Source: Rachycentron canadum (Eukaryota; Chordata; Actinopteri; Carangiformes; Rachycentridae). From it: a DNA stretch of 64,000 nt. The position numbers and the translations under genes were made by a program. The stretch lies in contig CM076658.1 of assembly GCA_038496675.1 (NCBI GenBank), positions 7,807,237-7,871,236 on the forward strand, in the 5' to 3' direction. The stretch's first letter is position 1. Each line of letters opens with the position of its first letter. The notes under the pieces are model-generated. The model worked only from the letters and a program-made list of their open reading frames with translations, searched no databases and was not told the origin of the DNA. Positions 1-12,900 of this stretch are shown piece by piece.

Positions 1-1360
1 ACACCCCCCACCCCCCATCCCCTTCCTTTCCCTTTCTCTCCTGCTCACACTTGCTCTCTCTCTCTCATCTGTTTTCCACTTCTCTCCCCCACTTCTTTAT
101 TGTCTCTCCTTCCTCCCTGGCTGTGATCGTCCTCTGTATCGCTCCCATCACTACACTCCCCCACTTCGCATTGGCCACTACCATCCCCAGCCCACCCCAC
201 CCTTTCATCTCTTGTTATTATCAGCTTCAGCCCAGAGGACAGCCACGGCAGATTTCATCCACAGATTCATTTATCTGTCATCTGTCGGGGTGTTGCCTCT
301 CACTTCTCCCGTTCTTCCGCCCTCTCTAACCCTCCGCTCGTCCTTCTGTCAGTCTGTTTTCTCTCAATTGCGTGCCTTTCCTTCCCTCTTCCTCCCTCCA
401 TCCGCCCTGTGCTGAAAGAGAGAGGGTGAGAGGGAGATAAACACTTGGACTAGACGGCGGGCTAGAATTAGCATAGAAATGGAAGTTTGGAGTCATTCCC
501 CAGGTTCAGATGAGCAGCTCTGCTCCCCTCGGCACAGAACTGTTAGCAGGACAGAGTGAGTGTGTCTGAATGGATGACTCTTGCATACATATATATGTTA
601 AAATATATATGAATTTGGTGATTTCTGTTAATTTTTTTTTCAAAGACTTAAATCTGTCTGAGCAGTGTCACACAGCGCTGCCTATTCAAACAGGCAAACA
701 CATACCTGCAGTGCTGAAACACGCAGTCTGATTCGGACAGTCCCCATATCAACACACTGCTGGGCTGCTCTCCATCTCCCCGATTCCTCACTGTTTAGTA
801 GCAGCAGACACTGCTCCAGTCCAATGAAAACCAGTCTGACTACTTAGTGCTGGATGCCCAACTGTCACAGCCCTAGACCAGAGAAAATGCTTCCAGCTCT
901 TGAGCGCCTCTATCAAATCTCTTTGTTCCGCTTCCATTATGCTGTGTTCAGAGCCCAACCATCGTAACTGGCTGCCACAGCGGCATCAAGGCCCAAACAT
1001 GGCACACACACACACTCATACGTGCACAAGCAGAATCTGGCAGGCTAAATACAGTTGAGTCACACTTAGTCTCCTCGATGTATTTTGGTGCCAGCTCTAG
1101 CATTATGGAGCATTTGTGTGCGAGTATGTGTGTTTGTCCAGCGCAGGAACACAGTCAGTTCCTCCTTTCTCTAATTTCTCTCCCCACAGGAACTGTAAAG
1201 GGAAGGACTGTTTGCGTATGTGTCTGCTTCGTCTGACTTGTATGTTTGGCCTTGTATTGCTTGGGTCGTTGCCACACATTCGTCCTCACACACACACACA
1301 CACACACAGACAAACTCACACACTGAACCCTACTCTCCCTCTGTGGTTGCTCTCTTTTAG
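1..1360 (+). other. bcor: bcor intron (3' part)
   Basis: No coding exon is recognisable here. The stretch is pyrimidine-rich at its start, carries a short (CA)n run near 1287-1308 and ends in a good acceptor (tctcttttag, 1351-1360). The exon that should precede 1361 in BCOR proteins encodes the start of the ankyrin block. I did not find it, so it most likely lies upstream of the window. Confidence 0.6.
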
Positions 1361-4300
1361 GAGGTGGTGCTCTACTGTCTGGAGAATAGAGTATGTGAAG
1401 TGAATCACAGGGACTATGCTGGTTACTGTGCTCTCCATGAGGCATGCGCCAGAGGCTGGCTCAGCATAGTCCAACACCTGCTGGATTACGGGGCCGACAT
1501 CAACTGTAGTGCCCAGGATGGCACCAGGTAAACAAATACCCTCATTAATATGCACACACAGTCTTAAAAACTTGCTAAAGTCTCCAATGTGTGATATAAA
1601 CATTGTGTTTTTTACAATATGTCCTAATAGGACAAGCCAGGGCTTTGTCCTCAATGAAGTGACCTCATTAGAAAGATGTATTTTTTTTAACAATCTTGGC
1701 AAGAGCAGTGATTTGACAGATTAGCTGCACTTCTACATGAGAAATTCCAACTGTTTCCATTGCTATACATTAATATATACAGCAGGGAATCTGTTCTAGG
1801 AGGCTGTGCACAGGTCTTAAAGGTGCATTGTGCAGCAGTTCAGTTTTTATTTATTAACAGATTTGCAGCTTTGTTGGTATTACAGAAGCTAGGTGAGACC
1901 ATAGGTGAGAAGAATGGCAGTCTTATGAATCTATAAATTGTATTTCAGTTTATGCCCCACTAGGGTTCAAACTCAGTGGAAATCTAAATAAGTAAAAAAT
2001 ATTTTATGGCAGAAGAATGTGTTCTTTTCAGTTTCAATGTATCACAGATGCTAAAAGTATCACCTGAGTTTTGCAGTTACAATGACATTGATGCTACACT
2101 AGTTTTAGCCTTAATCTAGATAAACAATTATCCATGCAAATGTTGTCAGTTCTGTTCATATTTGGTTATTTCTAAAATATATTTACATTTGTTTTGGCCT
2201 AGACCGATTCATGATGCTGTGGAGAATGACCACCTGGACGTGGTGCGAGTCCTGCTGTCCTATGGCGCCGACCCTACCCTTGCCACATATTCTGGCCGTG
2301 GCCTCCTCAAGATGACCCACAGTGACAGCATGGAGCGCTTCCTCACTGGTAAGATACCAGCTTGCTTTTCCACTTTCATCCTAGACACAATTTAGCCTGG
2401 AATTTAGAAATGCAGAGGTCATGAGTCACAGGATTAGACTGACTGTGATTTCCTCGCGACGACAAAAGTAAGGACCCAGGGATTTGAGGACTTCTATTTA
2501 AAGCAGGGATTCCCTTGCAAATGATGTCAATCAGAAATGATTAAAATTAAATCTCACATCCATCCAAGTACCCTGAAGCTGCAACTACACAGCATGTACA
2601 TGGCTCTGTTGCGGACAAGGTGTTGTTGAGATTGGGAAAAGGAAAGAATTATGTGGAAGTTTCATTTAAAATTGTGCCATATGTCAGTAACAGCCCCCAC
2701 ATTCCCAGACAAGTGTCTTTTTTCATGGCTTTCATTTTGGGATCTAAGACCCTGATTGAAATTACAGTTTTTATTGCCTACAATTGACAGTGTACTATGT
2801 TTTTGCAATTAGTGCATTTGCAGGAAGTTTATGTCCTCTTGGAGGTAAAATGGCATCCAAAAGTCAGGAAATGGGGGCATAAATATGGCTTTGTGACAAA
2901 TCATAAAATTACAAATTCTTGAAAAGGAGCTAAAAGGAGCAGGGTAAATTGTTGAAAGCAACCCAGTTCCAAAATGCCCCATTCACTGTTTTCTGTTCTT
3001 TCTCTGCTCTGACCTCTGTGCAACCTGTTGGAGTACCTCTCTTTAAATCCTCATGCTCCACCTCCCAACCACCGCTAGATGTGTCCCCCCCCCCCCAACC
3101 TCCCGATACCACCCCATCCCAACCCACTCCAGCGAACCCCTCCCCTCCCTTGACCACCTGTTAGACAGGGAGTCTCAGCCCGCCGGGGTGCGTGCTGCTG
3201 CCTCTGAGCTCCTCTATCTGGTTACTTAGCAACGCCAACTGTGTTTGCTCAGCGTACGTGCGGAAATGGGCTTCGCTTTGGCTGGAGACTCTGCTTTTGA
3301 ATGTGTGCGTGTGTCTTTTCACAAGGCTGACGCGCTAGAGCCTGACGTGGTCTGTTTAGACCCCTCATCTGAATGTTTGTAGTTAAACTGAGACAACACA
3401 AGTCTAGATGAGGAGGAAATAAAAGCAGAGAGATGCACACACTTCTTTCGTTGCTGGCTGCTGAATATTACATGAACACCTAACTCGGTGATATTATCAT
3501 TGTTATCAGAGGCTTGAGTAAAAGAATATAGAACGAAGGACAGGAACAGGTGTAAGTTCACGGTTGGCAGAGGCGTGAACAGGTTTAGTACAAAAGGAAG
3601 AATTTTATGTTGTAAGCTGGAAAGATGGTGTCAAATTTTGAAAAGAGCGTGGATGGATAGATCGATGGCTGCTAGATTGACAGAGCGGGGGAGAGAGAGA
3701 TCGAGCACCGGAGAAAATGAGTGAGAGCGAGCGATTGCTGCCCTCCCTCCACCTGGTCCCACTCATCTGGAGGCCGTTAATCCCTCCAAACACACGCCAG
3801 ACGCCCCACGCCTCAGCACTGGCACAAAGCCCAGCTCTCACTCTGCGAGTGTGTGTGTGTTTGTGTGTGTGTGTTTTCACGCGCATGCTGAATACACACT
3901 TTGCTCTCCCTGTGTGTGCTTACCCAGCTCCCTCTGCTTGTTTGTTTCCAGCTCGGTGTGTGTGTGCGTGCGTGTGTGTGCACGTGCGTGCGTGCGCACT
4001 CAGCGACTGTGTGTGGTTCTTGTTTGATTCCTGGCAGCCGTCTGTAGCCCTGCTCTGAACTGAGCCAGCTCTAACCCAGCGGAGACAGTCGCTCTCCTCC
4101 CCCGTGGTACAGCCGCTGGCCCCTGACCATCAGCCCCCCTCCTCCTCCCCCCAAAACATTTGCTCTGTTTGTTTCTCTTTTCTCTCTTGACACTGCCCCT
4201 CCTCCTCCTCCTCCTCTATTTTACCGCACTCTTTATCCATTTTTCTGCTGTAGTCTCCAAGGGCAATTGTATTTGCCCTGTTGCCTGTCCCCAGGGCTCC

Positions 4301-5169
4301 AGCTCTTGAATAACCGGCTTCGCTCCTCTCCTCTCTCCATAGATTATTTTGCTGACCTTCAGGGCCGCACAGATGACGACCCAGGGCTTTATTGGGAATT
4401 CTATGGCAGCTCTGTGTGTGGTGAGTACTGATCAGTGCTGTGTATATGGGTTTTTTTTTTTATTTCTGCTTACAAAGTCTGTTTTTAAATGTCTTCAGTG
4501 CCATCTAGCTTTGAGCAAGTCTATGAATCCTTCTTTGATAATGTGGATGCTCACTAAAAATGATCATTTTCTACTTTTACTGTGTCAGAGTCTAGTGAAG
4601 AGGGCGGGGTCTATGACATCCTGGCGGACCCACCAGGCCCAGAGGATGAGGATGAGGATGATAAAAGGGAGGTGTTTGAGTTTGAGTTCTCTGATCGACC
4701 TCTGCTGCCTTGCTACAACATCCAGGTGTCCCTCTCCCAAGGGTGAGCTTTGATCTCCACAGCAGACACACCTGTTTTAATTTTCCTCGCCTCACTCTAG
4801 ACCCTGATTCCTAAATGGTGATCTTTTTTGTCTTTCAGGCCAAGGAACTGGCTGCTGCTGTCTGACGTGCTTCGCCGGCTGCGGATGTCAGCTCGAAGTT
4901 TCCGACAAACCTTCCCCCACATGGAGGTGGTGACGGTGGCAGAGGCAGAGTTTTACCAGCAAGCCTCTCTGTCGCAGCTGTTCTCCTGCCCAGAGGAGCT
5001 GGAGGGCTTCCATCCTGACAGCAAGGAGCTGTTAGACCTGGTGGAAGACAGTGCCGAGCTGGCTGCCCTGCTGGGCTCCACACTGGAGTGTCTGGATGAC
5101 CGCTGGGACCACCCAGGGGACAAACTGAAAGACAAAATCAAGGCTGTTGGCAAACTGGGCTCATCCTGA
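1361..5169 (+). CDS. bcor: BCL6 corepressor, C-terminal part (5' end outside window)
   Basis: BCOR is the nuclear corepressor scaffold of the PRC1.1 Polycomb complex; its C-terminal PUFD domain binds the RAWUL domain of PCGF1. Coding exons are 1361-1527, 2203-2348, 4343-4420, 4589-4742 and 4839-5169 (TGA 5167-5169), with phases 2,1,1,2 matching at every junction, giving about 291 residues. The first two exons encode ankyrin repeats (CALHEACARGWLSIVQHLL, then IHDAVENDHLDVVRVLLSYG). Next come DYFADLQGRTDDDPGLYWEFY, an acidic linker (PPGPEDEDEDDK) and the PUFD core (FEFSDRPLLPCYNIQVSLSQ, RNWLLLSDVLRRL, EAEFYQQASLSQLF). The wording is closer to BCOR than to BCORL1, and the neighbour atp6ap2 also adjoins BCOR in human Xp11.4. 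The extreme C-terminus, after LLGSTLECL, is longer and more basic (DKLKDKIKAVGKLGSS) than I remember for human BCOR. A teleost bcor duplicate cannot be excluded. Confidence 0.93.
2349..4342 (+). other. bcor: bcor intron between ankyrin and linker exons
   Basis: This intron of about 2 kb has no recognisable exon. It holds a C-rich tract near 3091, (GT)-rich stretches near 3845-3875 and 3955-4000, and a long CT-rich tract (4081-4340) that ends in the acceptor ctctctccatag. Confidence 0.6.
4499..4557 (+). other. bcor: possible alternative last exon of bcor
   Basis: Between the exons ending at 4420 and starting at 4589 lies a long pyrimidine tract followed by an acceptor (gtcttcag, 4491-4498). 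Spliced in phase from 4420, it reads VPSSFEQVYESFFDNVDAH and then TAA at 4555-4557. The product would lack the acidic linker and the PUFD domain. There is no GT donor at its end and no clear polyadenylation signal before the next exon. It may therefore be a chance open stretch, or a retained-intron or poison form. Confidence 0.3.
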
Positions 5170-5990
5170 CCCCTGGGGCCACCAATCCTGGACCTTCATC
5201 CTTACCGACTGCAGTTTGCTTTAGAAACAACCAGGGGTTATGATGATATGCCTTAGCCTGACCCTTAGCTCCTGCGCTTCGGCCCTGCTCTGGACCAGCA
5301 CTGGTGCACTGTACAGATAGACTGACCTGCTGGCTGACCGGGCTGCTCAGATATCTCCCTCCGTTAACTGAGGATCAATACATTTGTGGCTCAGTAAGCT
5401 TAATAATGGTCTTATTTTTATAAATTAATATATGTATAAGTAAATAAATAAATATCAAGAGATTTTCTTTTTTCCGGATGTTGCTCACGACTCCTCTGAA
5501 AGATTTTGTATGGCAGCAGAGTGTTGTCGTGTTGTCAGCGATTGGATGGAGTGTGTGAGTGCGCACATTGTCTATGTGTGTAGCTGTACAGGATAGTACT
5601 GAGACTGTGCTATTGAATGTGGTATTTGTGTTTATAGGAAGCACATGATGTCCTGTTTTTTTTTTCCCCTCTTCCGACTTTAGCACTCGCTTGAGCCTCA
5701 GGGGCTGTTTTGTTGTTCGTTTTTTTTTTTTTTTTTTTTTTGATGCTCAAATATTGCTTCCTGTTTAGTCTGTAATTTAACATGCAAAACTACAAAATTG
5801 TTTGTATAATAAAGTTTTAAGATAATGTTGATATTCACCCTTCAGCACAGAGCTTGTATATAACAGGGAGGCTACTGCAGTAAAGTAATTTTTGGTGTGT
5901 TCATTTTTGTTTTAACTTTGTAATTAAAATATCTCATAATTTGTATTTATATTTTACAAAAGAAGTTGCTTTAAAATAAATATACAAACT
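5170..5990 (+). other. bcor: bcor 3'UTR with two polyadenylation signals
   Basis: This is the AT-rich stretch after the bcor stop codon. Canonical AATAAA hexamers lie at 5808-5813 and 5975-5980. A T-homopolymer sits near 5720-5741. Which signal is used cannot be told from sequence. Confidence 0.6.
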
Positions 5991-8900
5991 GCAAGATGGA
6001 ACATGTGTTGTGCTCCTCATTGTGTCAGTGTTGGTGAATTAAACTGAATTCTGAGACGTTTTGCTGTGGCTGCTCTGTCAAAATAATCATTCTTGCCTAA
6101 TTAATGTCTGCTTTCTCTGTATGTCAGCAAGGTGCAATCACCAACAAAATCCTATATTGCCATCTTTTGGAATATTTTTGTATTGTAGGCGTCATGCAGT
6201 CTATTATTGCAGCCATGACCAAGTAACTCATGATCTCCCTGCAGCTGTAGGCTGAAAAGCTAGTGGCTTGCAGCGCCCCCCAGTGTTAAATTTGTCAGAT
6301 GGTCTGCATTCAGAGCCAAATCCAGCTTTTTTTAGGTATTGATGCCTTAGAGCTAAAATTGCCCTGATCACCAAAATCAAAGTATCAAACATATCATTTA
6401 TTTAAATTTTAAAAAATGTCACAATCAGATGTTAAGTTTACTATCGTAGATGCCAGAAGATTCATGAATATTGACAAGTGAAATGCAGGAACTTTTGAAT
6501 TTTTAAGGTCACAATTTTTAAAAAGATTTAAACAATGAATCAAAATTTCCAATCAGTTTTCTCTTGACCAACTAACTGATGAATCAACTCAACCCTACTG
6601 GAATGTTGCTGGCTGTCTAAGGAAAAATAAAACTGATAAGTACAGTAGGGGTCAGCATGGCGGCAGCTGGCCCCACAGTTGGTTAATCCGGCCATGGTCT
6701 GCATCACATCCTCAATATGCTTTGAGTGTATAAATCAACCCTTGATCTTTGCTCACGTGAACATGTCCAATCAAGTACTGAAGAGCTGGACTTCAGACGC
6801 TGTAAACTGGTATTGCTGTAGAGAAAAAAACATAATGGCTCTGCAGCAGCATGACAATCTGGATGAGAAACGATGACTGGACTATAGGGGGGCCACACAA
6901 GCCAGATAGACTCCAAATGAAATTCCCAACTGCATAGTATCTGCAGAGTGGGTGCAGAGATCCATGGCAGGCTGCCAAGAGCCAGGCCAAAATTTAGGGG
7001 GGTTTTAGTTGATCCACAAGCTGACAATGGAGCTTTAGAGGGGGACATGAGAAATCCAGTCCCTCAGGGCATAAATAAACCCCTGGAGAAATCCTCTGAA
7101 GAAAGAGAGGAAGCAGACTAAAATCATTATCAGGCCCCAGGCCCCAGGATGATCTTAAGACTTATTTTTATGTCAAAAAGATTACTGGGAATGTGTAACA
7201 TAAATGATCATTTTATTTAGCTGTGAGGTTAAGAGAGCTTTATGAGGTGAAATTTGAGCTTTATAGTCCAGACAGAAAGTTGGCCATTTTCACATACCCA
7301 GGTAAAGGTCATGGAGTAACAAGAGTGTCAGAGAGCTAATTGAGATGCTGAAAAAAAAAAAAAACATGACTTCAGCCTCTTAGACGTTAGAAGTTTCTCA
7401 GCCCAAACACTGAAGTTGGAGTCATATCCTGAGGCAGAGGCTGCGGGGGGGGTCACACTCAGCGTCAAGAGCTGCTCTCTGAATAACATCCTTCTTTACT
7501 GAGCAGCAGGATGTAATTTTAGAGATAAAGGCTTGGCTCTGAATATAAGCCTCTAATAACCCACCATTATCGTTTATAAATGGATGTCATCGAAGTGTGT
7601 GTGTGTTGGGGGGGGGGGGGGGTTGCTATGAGGCATACATTTTACACAAGATTACACTGCATGGTCATCACTCACTCTATTGTGAAAGGTTTTTTTCTCT
7701 GATTATCAATAAGATGCAATATAGTTGCAATAGGTTTCCCTAAAAACTCTTGTTTGTCTGCAGTTCCATTTGGTTGTCACTATTTGGTTGATGGAGTTTT
7801 TTCTGCATTATTAAAGTGCTCCAGAAACTTTAATAGTTTGGTGAATTAATTGTTGTATGACATACAGTTGTATGCAAAGGCCTAAGCACCCACATTAAGC
7901 CTTAATTAAGTAATTTGGACTTGTACAGCAGATCACGAATTGTCATTAGGAGAAGCCTGCTGATGACATTTCCAGAGCTGATAAAGTCTCTCTGTCTCTT
8001 TTCTACCTTGTGGTAGCACTCAACAACTATGGGTCCCCCTAAGCAGCTGACTGTGGGTCTGAAAATAAAACTGATGCCCACAAAGTGCTTTCAGCCTGAA
8101 ACTTCCACTCTCTGAAATGTCATTAAGAAAGTGCAGCTAAGGGGAACAGTGAACGTCAAGTCAAGATGTGAAGGAAGAACAAGATCAAGACCAGTTTGCA
8201 TCAACTTCTCAGGGTTAATTCACTTCCACTGCTACAGTAAAGCAGCCAGTTAACCCATTACATGATACATTTTTAATATGAGATTTGTTGTGGGTATGAT
8301 ATAGTTGTACGTGTATATATTTTAGTGGCCAGTGGTTGTGTTTACTCCTTTTCTCTATAAAAATCAACAAAATATATCATCTGGCCCTGTTTGCCCAAAC
8401 TTTTGCATAAAACTGTAGAGCCCTCCAACCAGAAACTCCTCTGACATTTCCAAAATAAAGACACTTCCAACAAAAAGTATTTTTTATTAACAAATGCCAT
8501 ATGATACAGAGTAGTTTCTCAAATAAGTTTATTATTTAGAATATTTTCCATGTCATCATATTCAAAGAACTAAAAATGAAAAATGGAAGCAATGGAGGGG
8601 GTAGAAATGATATGCACAATACAAGTCTTATTGTGGAAGTACACACAGAGAAACTGAACTGCATTGCCCGCAGTGCATAGCCTGTGCTGTAAATTGCATT
8701 TTGCTCACTCAACTTAAAAGTATATTGGAATTGGGCCTGAACCCAAACCTGTTTCCATGTGGAGTTAGTGGAAACCATAAGGCAGCACCTGCTACATGAC
8801 AACACCCTTCACTATAGAACCAACCTCATCCCAGACCAGATATGTGAACTGCTGGAATCTAACACCACCTACAGGTGCTCTACTGACAAAACCACATATC

Positions 8901-9879
8901 TCCTATTGTGGCAAACCTGTACATGGAAGTAATCTGAACTCTTTCAGATCAGTGGGTGACACATAGAGTAAAATTAAAACCTAGGAAATAATAAATTTAG
9001 TGGACAAAAACATGAAGTACACACCAGAGTATGTCAGAAACAGCAGCTTGCCTTTTTCAGACTGCCCTGTGCACACTGGAGATGGCCCCAAGAACAGAAC
9101 ATGTATCTAAGGCAGAGGTTTCCAACCTTTTTCAACTCACAGCCACATGAAATCTCAGAAATGTTGATGGTCCACATTTGAACCCAAACTTTTTGAAGGC
9201 CAAATAATATCAGTCTACTGGCTCTTTCCTTTTCATTTTTTCTGATTTTGATACTCCAGCTTTTGCCACTTTTAACACCAAATCATAGCAAGCTAAGATA
9301 ACAAAAAAGTATAAAATGTTGTCTGCAAAACAACAAAAATAAAAGTCCCATTTTCATTGGGTTATCACAGGGATGGGCCTTGATACAAAAGAAAAGAAAA
9401 ATAAAGAGGTTTTACACATTTAAACAGATTTTTTTGGAAAAAAAAATAAAAATTATTTATATTTTCATTTTTAATAAATATAATTATATCCTTTCACCAA
9501 AATCGTACTGTTTTGTTATTGATTTGTAGCCCTCTTGTAATACCTTTGCGGCCCCTCACCCCCGGCTTTCAGGTTGGGGACCACTGGTCAAAAAAAGGTT
9601 TGGTGCATTTTATAATTGCCCCTCTTGCCGAAAACCCTCTTATTTTCTGCGCTCAGTGAAGATTGGAGGCAGTGTAGCAGTAGGGTGGTGCTCCTGCCAC
9701 TCAGAGGCCGATGCTACTAATTCTGGAGGTCATTGTGATTTGACATTATGTGGACGAGGACACATTTTCCCACAGTTTGTTAAAAACTAAATACAAAAAA
9801 AAAGAAGGTGAAATTCTGCCTTTACAGCAATCGCACCTAATTAATTAAGTTAAAAGCGTAGTCTCGTTTATTATTTTCA
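5991..9879. other. intergenic DNA between bcor and atp6ap2
   Basis: I see no supported gene. Open frames here are short and lack splice-consistent partners or familiar protein sequence. A run of about 14 G follows a short GT repeat near 7590-7622. A transposon-like relic at 9113-9586 is listed separately. Confidence 0.55.
9113..9586. mobile_element. hAT-like (Charlie-type) inverted-repeat relic
   Basis: The left end reads CAGAGGTTTCCAACCT and the right end, read on the other strand, CAGTGGTCCCCAACCT. These are imperfect terminal inverted repeats of the kind that bound hAT-superfamily non-autonomous elements. The interior (about 470 bp) is AT-rich and non-coding. The 8-bp flanks (ATCTAAGG and GTCAAAAA) do not match, so no target duplication is demonstrated and the copy is probably old. 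Confidence 0.5.
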
Positions 9880-9964
9880 TTGTGCGTCAGTTTGCGTCAC
9901 GTCCGTCTTTGCTGCGTCGTGACGTCAGGTCAGCTGATCTGTGGCTGAGCGAGGACCGATAGAG
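9880..9964 (+). promoter_or_regulatory. atp6ap2: atp6ap2 promoter with a full CRE palindrome
   Basis: The stretch just before the atp6ap2 start is locally CpG-rich and has no TATA box. A perfect cAMP-response element, TGACGTCA, lies at 9920-9927, about 40 bp before the first ATG. A related half-site (GTCACGTC) lies about 25 bp further upstream. CREB-family factors bind this palindrome; their use here is inferred. Confidence 0.55.
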
Positions 9965-12900
9965 ATGTCGCTGACAAACTGGCGAAGGATGGAGGCTGTT
10001 TTCTCCGTGGCGCTGGTCCTCTGCTTGTTTGCATCGACCGGTAAGAAATGTGCAATGACGGATCAGGTCATGAGTCGCTTTTAGGGAGAAGTCTCTCCCC
10101 TCCCTCCCCCCATTTAAATCTGCCATGATAGCGTCAATGTATTCGGACTTGATCATCGTTAGCGTCTTCCTTTGGCTTAATGATCATTTCTTATGTTTGG
10201 TTTGATGCCTCCGCTTTGATGTAGATGGGAATGCGTGAAATACTCGTGCTGTTTATGTCGTGTTTTGATTCTTCATGGACTTGTGATACTTATATCTGGG
10301 TTAACAATTGAAGAACATAGCGTTAGCTTGTTGCTAGCACTCCTAGCCTATTAGCACACAGTAACAGCTAGCATGAGTATGGAGGTGGTGTTTAGTTAAC
10401 AAATTCGTTGATATCATACAAAATTAAAAGGAAACGTGCTGTTATTTGCTTCCTCGCAGTTGGTTGATTATTCACAGAAGAGTGTCCTGTCATGTGACCG
10501 GCTCTAAACTGGTAGTTCCTCTTTATCATTCATCACCAGCTCCATGTCACGGGTTTGCGCCTCCATCCACAGCGCCGTAAAGTTGGTGTTTCATCTTTAC
10601 TCTGACCCGTGACGGCTGGTCAGACTGTTACTGAGAAAACTGGCGCTGGTTTTCTCTGTGACCTGAAGTTTAACACATTAGTGACAATTAATTATAGCGT
10701 GACAGTGACAGAAGTGACATGGCTTCTCATCTCAGAGGCCCGACTTTCCATTGTTGCAAAACCTGACTCAGATGACAGTTTCTGTATCACAAATCTGTGA
10801 CCGGCTCGATCTTCAATCTACATGGAATAATCCACTTTCCTGCAGTGTATATATATATTATAATGTAAATACCTTATATTCAACTTTATTATTATTATTT
10901 TTCATTTTTCTATCAAGGCCAAAGCATTGCAAGTGGGATTTCTAGCAAAACTTCTCGTAAGACACCTCCTTTTGTTCCCTCTGCAGAGATGTATGAGAAA
11001 ATAACTGAAAACTTTTAGCAAAATAAATGTAGAACGATTCAAAGTATTGGATATAGAAGGGGGTTTTGACACAGCATAAGTAATCTGTTTTATTTGGCCA
11101 AGTCAGTTAGTGTGTTTTCTTTTCTTTCTTTCCACAAGTTTTTCTTGGTTTGACAGCCTTCTCATTTCTCCCACAGGTGTACATGGGGACAGCTTAACAG
11201 TGCTGCAGGCTCCAGAGTTTGTGTCCTTCCAGAAAGGAGACTGGCCTGTTTCTGGAGAAAAGATCCCTGACCTGGTGGCTTTAACCATGGGCTTCTCCGT
11301 TCAGGAGGTGCTTTTTTTTTTTTTTTATTTTAAAATGATGCACCAGAATTTTAACTAGCTTGTGTATTTATTTACAAAAGTAGCTTGTGACTGCGCTATT
11401 TACTGTGTGTTCATTTGTGCAGGATTTGTCCTGGCCAGGCCTCCAGGCTGGTCCGTTATTTCAGCGTCCCCGGGCTAACGTACTGGTGGTGGTGAGAGGA
11501 GTCGATAGCTTAGCCCTGCCTCAGAGTGTGGCTTCCTACCCGTTGGAGAATGTGAGTCAGACTGAAATGGGGCCTTATTTGGATGTTTTGCATAACAAAT
11601 ATATGACTTGGTGTAAAAATAACTGAGGGCTAGAACATAATTTGAATGAGCTGGCTTGAGTTTTTCAGTGGGTCATCTTCTTTCTTACAGCCAGTACCCT
11701 TCACCTTGGATAGTGTTGCAGAGACAGTGCATTCTCTGTTTGCTGAAGACACCCCTGTAGTGCTGCAGCTGGCCCCTAGTGAGGAGGTAATGAAAATATA
11801 CTGAGACTATACAAGGTGTGTTTAACATCTCTGAAATCACTCTTAAGGTGCTCATGATTTATTTTTTTTATCTGTCTGTTGTGTCTCTCAGAGGCTGTAC
11901 ATGTTGGGCAAGGCCAATGCAGTGTTTGAGGACCTACCAGTCACCTTGCAGCAGATTCGTGCCCGTCTGTCCCAGGACGGCTCTGTGCTGGCCTCACTGC
12001 CCCTCAACTCCCTCAGCAGAAATGCAGAGGTCTGTTTATATGTGCCAAACTGTACTCACACAAGTACAGAATTAGACACTTAGTAGTGTAGACACTTTCT
12101 GTGTCTCATATTTGAAGAGCAAATGAGCAAATTTGTGACATGTCCTTACTAACACCCAAGCAAAATTCTTCCCCATGTGCAGTACTTTTGTAAGACAAGA
12201 CAGTCATACTTTACTTCTAAAGAAGGGCATTAAAATATGTCTTCTCCTGCATTTTTAATGCAAAACATGCACCGCATTATGCGTGTGTGTGTGTTTTATA
12301 AAAAATAATAAAAATGATGGTACCATCATACCCAGAATATTTGTTACTTCTTCAAGGAGAGAGATTATATTTACCTGCTGTTGTTACTTTACAGGCTGAT
12401 TTGCTCTTCCTGTCTGAGGTCCAAGTACTGCACGATATCACAGCTCTTGTAAGTTGCCCTCTGCTGAAATTGTTTTGTTTTTTTTTCCTCCTGCTAATGA
12501 GGATTATCTGTCAGGTTTTAATCAAGTGTCTTTATCTCCTTTCCTCTTGTAGCTGCAGAGACACAGACATTTGGCTAAGGACCACTCCCCTGACCTGTAC
12601 TCCTTGGAACTGTCTGGCCTTGAGGAGCTGAACCGGCTTTATGGTCAAGACTCCCCTCAGTATCGCGATGCCACTGCCATTCTCGCCTCTGTCTTGCAGA
12701 AGGTAAGGTCTAAAGAAATTAGATGCCTCATCAACATAACCTCCTCAAACATTAATTTGACTCTGTGTTTGTCTTTTGCTTTGTAGTTTGGAGAGGAGGT
12801 ATATGGTCTCTATGGCAACAGCGCTGTCGTGGAGGTTGTGACGGTGAAGACATTTGAGGCTCCTTTGACCAGGAAGTCCCGTTCGATCCTGCAATCCCAA

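Noticed and set aside
1195..1360. Open segment after ctccccacag (NCKGKDCLRMCLLRLTCMFG) as an extra bcor exon
   Set aside because: It does not resemble the BCOR sequence expected before the ankyrin exon, and there is no matching donor.
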